The translations under genes were made by a program, and so were the position numbers. The notes below the pieces were generated by a model, which did not search any database, was not told the DNA's origin, and saw nothing but the letters and a program-made list of their open reading frames with translations. From Synechococcus sp. LA31 (GTDB taxonomy: Bacteria; Cyanobacteriota; Cyanobacteriia; PCC-6307; Cyanobiaceae), in the NCBI RefSeq assembly GCF_018502385.1, contig NZ_CP075523.1, positions 1,488,001-1,552,000 of the forward strand: DNA of 64,000 bases, written 5' to 3'. Position 1 is the first letter of the stretch; each line of letters begins with the position of its first letter. Below, piece after piece: positions 52,131 through 60,261 of this stretch.

Positions 52131-55100
52131 ATGGCAGCTGAAGCCGAACAATCTGAAGCCTCTCGCGTGCAGCTTGCCCTGGTAGAGGGCTGCGAGGAGG
52201 AGGTGCTGCCGGCCAAGCCAAAGAGAACCCGCCGCAAGAAAGTTGCCGATACCCCGGTAGATGGCCTCTCCGACGCGCACCGGGACTACATCCGCGGGCG
52301 TGGATACACCGACGAGCAGATCAAATGGCTGGTGGCCGGCGGGTTCCTGCGCACCCTCACCTGGGAGCAAGTCCGCGATGAATGGCATTTCACCCGGGCC
52401 GCAGCTACCGAGACCGGCGGACTCCTGATCTGCTGGAACCCCGGCGCTGAGCACCCGCACTACAGCCTGCGCTGTGACAACCCGCCAGTCGATGAGGAGC
52501 GTGGCAGGGCTGACAAATACCTGTTCCAGACCGGCGCCGGAGAACACCTCGCGGTGTGTGATCCCAGCGGGCTGATCGGTCCCGATGGCGAGGTGATCGG
52601 CCAGGCCGAGGTGAGTACCGAGGGGTTCTTCGATGCCGTCTGCTGCACCCTGGTGCTCGGCATCCCCTGCGTGGCGATCACTGCCCCGAGCCACCTGCGC
52701 CGGCTGGAGCTGCCCGAAGGTTTGAAGGCCTACCTAGGCGACTGCGATCAATGGATGGCGCAGGATCTGCTGCCCGGCTTGGTGCGCGGCTGCGTGAGCA
52801 AAGGCCTGCGGCTAGGCCGTCTGCCCCTCGTGGAGGAATACCGCGACGCCTACCTGGGCCCGCACGCTGAGCTGCCCACCGCTGCCAAAGGAGGCATGGA
52901 GGAGCTGGTGCTGGCGCACGGGACGGAAGGGGCCCGAACAGTGGTGGAGGCCTTGCGGCAGACGGCGCGGCCACCCGGTGACTACTTGGCCTGGGAGATC
53001 GGCGAGCTGAAAGAGCTGGGCATCCGCTGGCCGGAGCACAGCGGCCCCATCACCAACCTGATCAGCGCCATGGCCGACGCCCACCCCGAAAACGCCCCGA
53101 AGCGTGACGCCCTCAAGGCGCTGCTGGTTCAGGCCACCGGCGTGGGAGCCAAGACGGTGAACGAGGGAATCAAGGGTCGCCTCGAGCGGCGGCGGGAGAC
53201 TGACCTCAAGGAGCGCCATCAGCAGCGAGAGCAGGCCAGAGCCGATGCCCTCGCCCGCGGGGAACAGCTACCGCCGGAGATCGACCGGGCCACCCCCACA
53301 TCTCTGCAGCTGCAGGAGTGGCTGGCCTTTTCACACACCATTCGCTTCAACGAGCTCACCCGAGTGCCGGAGGTGGATGGCAACCCAATCACCGACCTGG
53401 GGCTGACCTATCAGCTGGTGGCGCAGCAGCACGGGATTGAAGCCGGCAAGAACCAAGCCGCCGACGCCCTGGTGTTTGTCGCCAAGACCAACACCTACAA
53501 CCCCGTCGCTGAATACCTGGAGGGTCTGCGGGCCAATGAGGCCACCCCTCTGATGGAGCTCTCCGAAGTCGCCAAGCTGTTTGGCCTGGACCCTCGGGAT
53601 GAGCTCTCTGCGGGTCTGCTCCAGCGTGCCCTCGCCGGCACCACCAAACGGGGATTGGAGCCGGGGGCCAAGTTCGATCAGTGCCCCATCCTCAGGAGCC
53701 GAGATCAAGGCCTGGGGAAGACGGAAGCCTTGCGGTCTCTGGCTGGCCCTGGCTGGGGCGACACCCTCGGGAAGCTTGACTCCCGCGAGTCCCTCTCCGG
53801 CTGGAAAGTCACCAGCAAGATGGCCCGCTGCTGGATCCTCGAGCTGGGCGAGGTTGATCAGCTCACCAAGGGGCGCTGCTCCTCAGAGGTGAAGGACTGG
53901 ATCACCACCCGCAACGACATCTACGCCGAGAAGCGGGAAATCAACGCCAGCGAGCACCCCCGCCGCTGCGTCCCCTGGGGCACCACCAACGAGTCCGAGC
54001 TTCTCAACGACATCACCGGGAGCCGTCGCTTCTGGATCATCGAGGTGGTGCACCGAATCGACTGGGATCTGATCGCTCACGAGCGAGACCGGATCTGGCG
54101 CACGGCGCTGGCTTGGCTCGACGCCGGCACGGAGACCTGGCTCAACCCCAACTCCGAGGAAGGCGCCGCCCTGCTCGCAGCGACCGAGGAGAGAAGCTTC
54201 GAGGCCACCTTCACCGATCCCTGGGTCAGCTCCATCGCGGAATACCTCGAGGAGGTGGTGCACGCCCACAGCAAGCTCACGGCTGCACAGCGGGAGCGGC
54301 TGACCCGCGGCGACATTGAACGGGTCTCACCCGCTGGTGACTTCCCCTGCCAGCTCCGCCTGCGGTACATCAGCCGGGGGCACAGGGAGCACGGCGCGTG
54401 GGCCCTGCTTGTGACCCGCGACGACATTCACGACGCTATGGGCATCCGGCCGGCCCAGCGGGACAACGGCACCAGCGGCCGCATTGGCCGTGCGATGGAG
54501 TCCCCCGCCATCAAGTCAGCCGGCTGGGAGCGGGTGCGTGCCAAGAAATACGGCCACGGTTTCTACCTGCTCCTGCCCCCGGAAGGCGACGGTGGTTCCA
54601 AAACTGGTTCCAAATCTCCTGCTGGTTCCAAAAGTGGAAATGGAACCAAGAACCCAGATGGGGAGATGGATTTGCCCCTGGTTCCAAATCTTTTAGAGGA
54701 AAAGCCAACTACATACGAAGACTCTTCCCTTTCAGGTTCTCCTGAAACACACGCGAATCCCAATACGCCAACCCCCGAAAGCGCTGGAACTTTTGGAACC
54801 AGCCCAAAACCCCTGCGGGCCAAAGGATCAAGGGACCGGAAGTCGATTCGGAACCAGCCCCCGGGAGATTCGGAACCAGCTGTAAAAGCTGCAGACCCCA
54901 CCCCTTTTGTGGGTACCCCTCCGGCCGGCGTCACCTACATCGCCGCGGCCGATCAGCTCCCGGCGGTGGCATCCATCCCCAGGGCCATCGGCTTCGACAT
55001 TGAGACCTTCAACCGCCGCACCGATCTGTGGCGGCACAAGGCCAGCCTCAGCCCATCGCTTGGCGGTGAGATCCGCTTGGCCCAGATCAGCACCGGCGAC

Positions 55101-56801
55101 ACCGAGCCCACGCTGGTGATCGACGTGGCCGTGATCGGTCAGCCGGCCCTCGATTGGCTTGCGCAGATCGTGCGCACTCCCGAGCGCGTGGTCGTTGGCC
55201 ACAACCTGCTGTTCGAAGCCACCTACCTGATCGCCGCCGGCATCCGCCCGCTGTGTCGTTGGTGGGACACCATGCTCGCCAGCCAGCTGATCGGCGACCT
55301 CAGCAGCAACAGCTTGGCCTCCGTCGCCAAGTACTACCTGAACCGCGAGATCGACAAAGGCGAGCAACTGAGCAACTGGGGATCAGAGCTCACCGCCAGC
55401 CAGCTCGCTTACGCCGCCCTCGATGCCGTCGTTGTGCGCCCCCTCGCCAAGCGCCTGCGTGAAGAGCTCCAGGCCACCGGCCAAGAACACGCTCATCGGC
55501 TCGACTGCCAAATGATTGGCCCATGCGCCGATGGCCAGGTGCGCGGTTTAGCCGTTGATCTGCAAATGGTTGCGGTTGCCCGCGAACACGCCACCACCGA
55601 ACGCGATCAGAAGGTGGCCGCCCTCCAGCAGATGCTTGGCCTGGAGAACTACCGCAACGCCGTCAAGCTCCGGGATGCCCTGGCCGAGCACACGGGCCAA
55701 CCCCTGGCCGATGCCAAAGGCGCCACGCTCGAGCGTTACCGCGGCTTCCCTGCCGTGGACCTCCTGCTCGAGATCAAGGAGCTGGACACCGAGCTCAAGG
55801 AGATCACCTGGCTCGAGCAAGAGCAGGCTCTCACCGATGGCCGGATCCGCCCCAATTACCGAATCCTCGGCGCTCGCACCGGACGCACCACCACCAGCGC
55901 ATTGGTGCCCAGCAGCAAGCAATCCGTTCCCTCGGACACCGAGGTGTTCGGGCCCAAAGCGCAGAAGGCTGGCCAACCCAAACCCGTGAAGCTTGGGCAG
56001 CTCGGCTTCAACTTCCAAGGCCTCACCGGCGACCGCAAGAAAGCACTGAGCACTGGCAATCCCGACACCGTGCTGATCGACCTCGATTGGAGTTCGATCG
56101 AAGTGCGCCTGCAGGCCTCACCCCGGCTCTACAACGACGAAGGCCAGCGCAAGATCCTGCTCGAGGGGATCGACCCACACGCCTACATCGCAAGCCAGGT
56201 GTGCGGCCGTCAGATCACCAAGGCTGACCCTGAGCGCAGCACCATCGGCAAGACCGCCAACTTCTCCCTGGCCTACGGCTGTGGGGTGAAGAACCTCGCC
56301 CGCCAGCTCGAGCTAGCCCAAGGCAAGCCCGTCTCCTACGGGCAGGCCGAGAAGGTCTACAAGGCCTGGCATCGCTTCCACCCGCAGATCAGCCAGCTGA
56401 TGGCTCGCTTCGATGACGGCGCTCGCATCACGGAGAGCCGCTCACTCTCCGGCCGCCGGATGACGGTGAGAGGCAAGACCCTCGACAACAACTCTCGACT
56501 GCCCCTTGAACACCTAGGCAGAACGAACGGGATCAACTTCCCCATCCAAGGCTCTGGCCGTGATCTGCTCGCTGATGCCCTTGGCGATCTGTGGCCCGCC
56601 CTTGAGGCCTTCCCTGGCACCCGCGTGGTGGGACTGATCCACGACGAGATCCTGCTGGAAGTGCCCCGCGAACACGTTGAGGCCGTCAAGGCTGTGGCCC
56701 TAGAGGCCATGACCAGCCAACGGCTCCAGGACGCCTACCTGGGGGACATTCCCCTCGAGGCTGATGCCTCCGTTGGGGAGACATGGGGCGAGGTGCACTG
56801 A
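52131..56801 (+). CDS. Fused primase-like/VirE helicase/3'-5' exonuclease/family A DNA polymerase
   Basis: A single open frame of 1,556 residues. About 40-250: DUF3854/toprim-like region (STEGFFDAVCC, LEYRDAY-type helices). About 400-800: VirE/D5-like helicase with Walker A DQGLGKTEALR near 525, acidic ELGEVDQLTKG near 570 and GTTNESELLNDITGSRRFWII near 616. About 821-923: low-complexity linker. About 950-1130: DEDDy exonuclease (GFDIETF, VGHNLLFEATYL, YAALDAVV). About 1250-1556: polymerase with motif A DLDWSSIEVRL, motif B GKTANFSLAYGCG, motif C GLIHDEILLEVP. It appears able to unwind and copy element DNA; priming by the N-terminus is inferred. Confidence 0.9.
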   Translation: MAAEAEQSEASRVQLALVEGCEEEVLPAKPKRTRRKKVADTPVDGLSDAHRDYIRGRGYTDEQIKWLVAGGFLRTLTWEQVRDEWHFTRAAATETGGLLICWNPGAEHPHYSLRCDNPPVDEERGRADKYLFQTGAGEHLAVCDPSGLIGPDGEVIGQAEVSTEGFFDAVCCTLVLGIPCVAITAPSHLRRLELPEGLKAYLGDCDQWMAQDLLPGLVRGCVSKGLRLGRLPLVEEYRDAYLGPHAELPTAAKGGMEELVLAHGTEGARTVVEALRQTARPPGDYLAWEIGELKELGIRWPEHSGPITNLISAMADAHPENAPKRDALKALLVQATGVGAKTVNEGIKGRLERRRETDLKERHQQREQARADALARGEQLPPEIDRATPTSLQLQEWLAFSHTIRFNELTRVPEVDGNPITDLGLTYQLVAQQHGIEAGKNQAADALVFVAKTNTYNPVAEYLEGLRANEATPLMELSEVAKLFGLDPRDELSAGLLQRALAGTTKRGLEPGAKFDQCPILRSRDQGLGKTEALRSLAGPGWGDTLGKLDSRESLSGWKVTSKMARCWILELGEVDQLTKGRCSSEVKDWITTRNDIYAEKREINASEHPRRCVPWGTTNESELLNDITGSRRFWIIEVVHRIDWDLIAHERDRIWRTALAWLDAGTETWLNPNSEEGAALLAATEERSFEATFTDPWVSSIAEYLEEVVHAHSKLTAAQRERLTRGDIERVSPAGDFPCQLRLRYISRGHREHGAWALLVTRDDIHDAMGIRPAQRDNGTSGRIGRAMESPAIKSAGWERVRAKKYGHGFYLLLPPEGDGGSKTGSKSPAGSKSGNGTKNPDGEMDLPLVPNLLEEKPTTYEDSSLSGSPETHANPNTPTPESAGTFGTSPKPLRAKGSRDRKSIRNQPPGDSEPAVKAADPTPFVGTPPAGVTYIAAADQLPAVASIPRAIGFDIETFNRRTDLWRHKASLSPSLGGEIRLAQISTGDTEPTLVIDVAVIGQPALDWLAQIVRTPERVVVGHNLLFEATYLIAAGIRPLCRWWDTMLASQLIGDLSSNSLASVAKYYLNREIDKGEQLSNWGSELTASQLAYAALDAVVVRPLAKRLREELQATGQEHAHRLDCQMIGPCADGQVRGLAVDLQMVAVAREHATTERDQKVAALQQMLGLENYRNAVKLRDALAEHTGQPLADAKGATLERYRGFPAVDLLLEIKELDTELKEITWLEQEQALTDGRIRPNYRILGARTGRTTTSALVPSSKQSVPSDTEVFGPKAQKAGQPKPVKLGQLGFNFQGLTGDRKKALSTGNPDTVLIDLDWSSIEVRLQASPRLYNDEGQRKILLEGIDPHAYIASQVCGRQITKADPERSTIGKTANFSLAYGCGVKNLARQLELAQGKPVSYGQAEKVYKAWHRFHPQISQLMARFDDGARITESRSLSGRRMTVRGKTLDNNSRLPLEHLGRTNGINFPIQGSGRDLLADALGDLWPALEAFPGTRVVGLIHDEILLEVPREHVEAVKAVALEAMTSQRLQDAYLGDIPLEADASVGETWGEVH
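54594..54880 (+). repeat. Cluster of GGTTCC/GGAACC repeats in the linker of the replication gene
   Basis: Eight copies of the hexamer in 287 bases: GGTTCC at 54594, 54606, 54624 and 54680; its complement GGAACC at 54642, 54795, 54850 and 54872. They lie in all three codon phases, so conservation is at DNA level. GCTGGTTCCAAAAG (54621-54634) is an exact inverted copy of 54790-54803; GATTCGGAACCAGC repeats directly at 54845 and 54867. The region is AT-richer than its flanks. Iteron-like, origin-like or recombination junction; unproven. Confidence 0.6.
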
Positions 56802-56853
56802 TGCGTGGGGACTGGGAAAGGGGGAAGGGAGGGAGGAATAGTCCTCGCTGAGA

Positions 56854-57432
56854 ATGATTATTATTTTGAAGATGAATGCTGCATTCAGATCATTCATGGA
56901 GAGGCGCACCAACCCGCAACCGAACCTGCGCCCTGGCCAGCTGAGCCAGAAGCAGAAGCAGAAGCTGGCGATGCAGCTGATGCTTGACGGGCACGGCACC
57001 TCTGCCGTCTGCGAGAAGCTCGGGATCTCCCAGCCGACCTTCTGGCGGTGGAAGAACTCAGCGGCCTGGCAGGAGGCGCTCTGGAGCGCCGTCCGAGGAG
57101 AGCAACAGGACGGGGAGATCCACATGCGCACCCTGGTGCCCCAGGCCACTCGGGTGGCGCAGGCCTTGCTTGTCACCGGCAGCGATCAGGTGAAGCTCGG
57201 CGCCTCTCGCCTGGTGTTCGAGACCGTGGCCAACCTCGTGGCCCGGGAGGAGCAGCAGGCGCTGCTGAGCCAGCTCGAGCAGCAGCTCGATGAGATCCGC
57301 GCCACGGTCGCCAGCAACGGTGCGGCCGGCCAGCTCACCCCGGGCAATTCCCAGGTGCTTGACGCCGAAATCGTGGCTCATTCGCACGATCTTTCGCACA
57401 CTGAGCAGCAGCAGGAGGCTAAAGCCGAGTGA
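56854..57432 (+). CDS. Small-terminase-like DNA-binding protein 1
   Basis: 192 residues from the ATG at 56854; a start at 56896 (MERRTNPQ) is equally plausible. N-terminal HTH: LSQKQKQKLAMQLMLDGHGTSAVCEKLGISQPTFWRWKNSAAWQEALW, the form of phage small terminase subunits (phBC6A51-like). Then a long helical segment (LVPQATRVAQALLVTGSDQVKLGASRLVFETVANLV) and a variable acidic tail. No large terminase gene nearby. Could instead be a general HTH regulator. The tail contains the second TTCGCAC double repeat. Confidence 0.62.
   Translation: MIIILKMNAAFRSFMERRTNPQPNLRPGQLSQKQKQKLAMQLMLDGHGTSAVCEKLGISQPTFWRWKNSAAWQEALWSAVRGEQQDGEIHMRTLVPQATRVAQALLVTGSDQVKLGASRLVFETVANLVAREEQQALLSQLEQQLDEIRATVASNGAAGQLTPGNSQVLDAEIVAHSHDLSHTEQQQEAKAE
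57381..57402 (+). repeat. Right copy of TTCGCAC double repeat
   Basis: TTCGCAC at 57381-57387 and 57393-57399, then ACT; two mismatches to 47192-47213 over 22 bases, same orientation and same 12-base spacing. Lies within the 3' part of the small-terminase-like gene. With the left copy it brackets the co-oriented core of the element. Confidence 0.5.
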
Positions 57433-57502
57433 TGCCAGTCGTTCTACTCCTGATGACGGGCTGCCTGGATAGCAGTCTCTCTTCCCGAGGATCTGCCGCA
57501 CT

Positions 57503-57649
57503 GTGCTCGAGGCCCACGCCAACCTCATCACCTCTCAAGCCGGCGCCACCCTCTCCCCCAATCAGGTCAAAGCACTGCTGCAGGCCAGCCCCCTTCACCT
57601 CAACCAGACATCGACTGGTAACCACGTCGCGCCGTTCTTGGCAGACTGA
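57503..57649 (+). CDS. Possible 48-residue protein
   Basis: A GTG-started frame reading MLEAHANLITSQAGATLSPNQ then VKALLQASPLHLNQ, which looks more protein-like than other frames here. It ends 4 bases before the next small-terminase-like gene. No family; may be the remnant of a longer gene since the frame is closed by a TAG just upstream. Confidence 0.3.
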   Translation: MLEAHANLITSQAGATLSPNQVKALLQASPLHLNQTSTGNHVAPFLAD

Positions 57650-57653
57650 CGCC

Positions 57654-57974
57654 ATGGGCAAAAAAGCCACCGCCGCTGAAAAGAACTACCGCGTCGCCAA
57701 AGTCATCAGGCTTCTGGCTAACGGTGTTCAGCGTCCTGACATCCTGGAATATGCAAGGAAAGAGTGGGATATCAGTCGATCTAGCACTGACAACCTCATC
57801 AAAGCGGCCAAAGACGAGATCAAAGAAGCCATCAACGAACAACGTGATGACTTCGTGAGTCGCAAGATCTATCAGCTTGAAGACATCTTGATGAAGGCGG
57901 CCAAGCGCGAAAACCACTCCGCGATGGTTGGTGCGATTCGCTTGCAGTGCGAGATCGCGCAGGTGATGAAGTGA
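57654..57974 (+). CDS. Small-terminase-like protein 2
   Basis: Start at 57654 (MGKKATAAEKNYRVAKVIRLLANG) is used; the frame upstream is noise. 106 residues: an HTH (VQRPDILEYARKEWDISRSSTDNLIKAAKDEIKEAI) and a second helical part (RDDFVSRKIYQLEDILMKAAKRENHSAMVGAIRLQCEIAQVM). This two-part pattern is common in small phage terminase subunits. Coupled to the next tiny gene by a 4-base overlap. Confidence 0.6.
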   Translation: MGKKATAAEKNYRVAKVIRLLANGVQRPDILEYARKEWDISRSSTDNLIKAAKDEIKEAINEQRDDFVSRKIYQLEDILMKAAKRENHSAMVGAIRLQCEIAQVMK

Positions 57975-58096
57975 CCCAACCGCAACCACAACAGAAGCCG
58001 CTGCCCTGGCCGTTACGCCCGCCAGCAGGCACCGATCCCGTGAAGTGGGAGGCGCTCAGCATCCTCGACCCGCTGAAGCCCCCTAAGCGCGGCTGA
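57971..58096 (+). CDS. Tiny Pro-rich protein coupled to small terminase-like gene
   Basis: GTG start overlaps the previous stop (GTGA). 41 residues, Pro-rich: QKPLPWPLRPPAGTDPVKWEAL and ILDPLKPPKRG. The overlap geometry supports translation. It could be the remnant N-terminus of a larger terminase gene, since small and large terminases are usually adjacent; the frame stops before any ATPase motif. Confidence 0.42.
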   Translation: MTQPQPQQKPLPWPLRPPAGTDPVKWEALSILDPLKPPKRG

Positions 58097-58307
58097 CTTG
58101 GTCAACATGGCTAGAAGCTGTTAGTCGAACCGTTCGCATACCCGTCGCTTTGGCAGGTGCGCAATGCCGTCAGAACGGCTCTGTGCAGGCTGTTTCGACT
58201 GGTGTTGGACAGGGTTCTGGACACAGGCGTATCCAATGCCGAGTCGCCAACTCGCCAACTCGCCAGAAGGCTCGTAATAGTCCAAAAGGTATTCGGATGG
58301 CCATGAC

Positions 58308-58406
58308 ATGAGGCGCAATTCTCCTTCCTGGCTACTTAGAACAACGGCTGCACTGGTGACCGGCACCGCTGCGTTCATTGCAAGCCGCAAGCGGAGGGAA
58401 AAGTAA
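58308..58406 (+). CDS. Possible 32-residue membrane peptide
   Basis: ATG frame reading MRRNSPSWLLRTTAALVTGT then AAFIASRKRREK: basic ends around one hydrophobic helix. It ends 3 bases before the next ATG, consistent with a short leader gene of that operon. Evidence is only the pattern and spacing. The rest of 58097-58409 shows nothing convincing; an 89-residue reverse frame (58121-58390) lacks support. Confidence 0.3.
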   Translation: MRRNSPSWLLRTTAALVTGTAAFIASRKRREK

Positions 58407-58409
58407 GCA

Positions 58410-59000
58410 ATGACCCGCCGCCGCTACCCAGGCGATGGCCTAGGCCCAACATCAGCCTCCGTCCCGCGCAACCGCTACATCGTCTGCTGGAAAGACCCAG
58501 CCCAGCCGGAGAAGGGTACGGTCTGGTTCTGGTGCAGCCCTGAACTGGTCAGCCATGCCCAGCTGAGCAGTGATGACGGCATCCCATTCCGCTGCCTCAG
58601 CTATCGCCCCGCATTACTCAAGGCCCGTGGCATCAACTGGACTGCCACTTGGGATGACGGCACCACCTTCACCTTCAAGGCCAGCCCGCAGATCACCAAG
58701 CCGTTGATGGCACAGCTGGCTCAACGGTGGACCGTGTCACCAGCCACCCTGCAGCGAGACAAGGGCAGGCCATTTGATCTGGTCACCCTGCTGGAGCACG
58801 GCCATAGCCATGTGTACCTGGTGCGACTGTTGACCTTTGATCCCACTGCTGATGGCAGGGCCATTGTCGCGTGGATCGCTCGGGTTTCCCAGGATCTTCT
58901 TAGAGAAGATCTGAAAGATTATATGAGCCTGCCACCAGCGCAACAATGTCAGTGTCGCTATTCACGAGAACCGTTGATCCCCCTATCTGCCTTGAAGTGA
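58410..59000 (+). pseudogene. GIY-YIG/T5orf172-like gene, interrupted 5' part
   Basis: The first ~130 residues are coherent (RYIVCWKDPAQPEKGTVWFWC, TPATW-like TWDDGTTFTFKASPQITKPL, LAQRWTVSP) and then reach SHVYLVRLLTFDPTADGRA, the start of a GIY-YIG-like (T5orf172) domain. After base 58861 the frame runs into unrelated sequence, antisense to the protease gene. The continuation YYKIGKAISIPKRIKQFG appears at 60345 behind a second copy of the junction segment. So this is the broken 5' part of a larger gene. Confidence 0.7.
58788..58861 (+). repeat. Left copy of imperfect direct repeat flanking the protease insert
   Basis: About 66 bases ending GATGGCAGGGCC are repeated at 60277-60346 in the same orientation with about five substitutions (for example GCGACTG versus GCGGCTG and CCCACTG versus CCGACTG). 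Both encode HVYLVRLLTFDPTADGRA. Together they bracket a 1.4-kb AT-rich insert. Confidence 0.8.
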
Positions 59001-60159
59001 TATTTTTAGTCCATTGGGATCGTGTTTTGAATGCGAATCGATCTTGGCCTCGCTGGAAGTCGGTCACGGTCAGGTAGCCGTTTTCCCCTTTGGGCTTGAG
59101 TACAAAAGTATCTGCACCTTCTCCCGCTTCGACAAAATCAAAGCCGCCGGTGTAAATCAGCTTATCGTTGCCTATGCCAAGTCTGTAGAACTGGTCGCCA
59201 CTCCTATCTTTTAGTCGATCATTGATACTTAGTCCGGTGATAATGTCATTGTCGCTTTTCTCCATGATCTCATTTATGCTTGCAGGAATCTGCTTGTCGA
59301 ATAGCAGGCCCTGTGTTTGATCGCTACTACCATTGAAGTTATTCCAGATTATTCCAAGCGCAGTTTGATCGTTCCCTGAGAATGAAAAGGGAATAGGGCC
59401 AGTTTCGGGTGGATTGTAAGACATTATCGTGCCGTTGGGCTCGATATCGCTGATTATGTAAGCCGTATTTTCTCCAATCTGCGCTTGGCCCTTAGCCAAA
59501 AGAGTTGAAAGATCGGTAGGGTGGGCTAGTCCAAGTGTGTGCCCGATCTCATGCCTAATTGTTGCGAGCGTGTCCTGTCTGTTCCTTTCGGGTGTACCTC
59601 TATCGTTACTATCTGAATAGAAGACGTTTCTCCATAGATGACTTCCATTGCTTACTGCTAGCGAGAGGCCCAGCAGCTCACCTTCTGGCGGCGTTCTGTA
59701 AATTCCAATCAGTGCCTCTTCGTCTGATTTGACTTCTTTTAAGTTTATTCTGTCGCCTGAGGCTTGCTCGAACTCTTCCATAACCTTCCTGATGTATGAC
59801 TTGTAGCCGTCTTGAGGAAGGGTTAGATTATTACCTAATTTGCCCGCAGCCCAGCGCCCATCGCTGGAGTTGTCGAAAAAAGGCGAAGAGCCACCGTTGT
59901 CTATGTAGAAAGTTAATGTATTATTGTTCGAGCCAAGACTATTTTGCGCGAGCATCTTGCGCGCATAGTCAGTGAAATCCTTGTTAATCAGTGTTTTGGG
60001 GAGGTCCAGGAACTCCTCGTAAGAGAGATCGGGATAGGAGCTGATTAGCTTATTAAATTCTTTTCGATTTACGGGGGCATATACTAGGTTTCCATCTTCA
60101 TTGCGGTCTATTACAGGGTCGAACGTGAGACTTTCTGCCCAGGCCGGGATCTCTGGCAT
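58900..60159 (-). CDS. Serralysin-like zinc metalloprotease with RTX-like end
   Basis: 419 residues. Zinc site TIRHEIGHTLGLAHP (HExxHxxGxxH) and a Met-turn GTIMSYNPPETGP define a metzincin of the M10/serralysin type. The C-terminal part has RTX-like repeats (GIGNDKLIYTGGFDFVEAGEGADTFVLKP) as in serralysin secretion/calcium domains. No N-terminal signal peptide, in line with type I-secreted serralysins; no type I exporter is in the window. AT-rich and opposite in direction to the element core, with its stop 39 bases from the left direct repeat: foreign cargo. Confidence 0.87.
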   Translation of the reverse strand: MPEIPAWAESLTFDPVIDRNEDGNLVYAPVNRKEFNKLISSYPDLSYEEFLDLPKTLINKDFTDYARKMLAQNSLGSNNNTLTFYIDNGGSSPFFDNSSDGRWAAGKLGNNLTLPQDGYKSYIRKVMEEFEQASGDRINLKEVKSDEEALIGIYRTPPEGELLGLSLAVSNGSHLWRNVFYSDSNDRGTPERNRQDTLATIRHEIGHTLGLAHPTDLSTLLAKGQAQIGENTAYIISDIEPNGTIMSYNPPETGPIPFSFSGNDQTALGIIWNNFNGSSDQTQGLLFDKQIPASINEIMEKSDNDIITGLSINDRLKDRSGDQFYRLGIGNDKLIYTGGFDFVEAGEGADTFVLKPKGENGYLTVTDFQRGQDRFAFKTRSQWTKNITSRQIGGSTVLVNSDTDIVALVAGSYNLSDLL

Positions 60160-60261
60160 TGCAATGCTCTTCGCGAAGTGATTATGTTAACATTCTCGGG
60201 CTGTTAATATTCTTATTTTTTGTGGTGTGTTGCTGCGCTCGAGCGATGACTGCCAGGAACG
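60160..60261 (-). promoter_or_regulatory. AT-rich promoter region of the metalloprotease
   Basis: AT-rich 100-base segment upstream of the protease start. On the reverse strand it shows CATAAT preceded by TTAACA with 15 bases between, a weak sigma70-like pair, and TGTTAA repeats. Promoter call is tentative. Confidence 0.3.

Noticed and set aside
52038-52694. 218-residue reverse frame over the replication gene start
   Set aside because: Antisense of the toprim-like region; no start context or family.
58121-58390. 89-residue reverse frame between small terminase-like and GIY-YIG-like genes
   Set aside because: No family, no coupling, and a competing forward micro-frame; not supportable.
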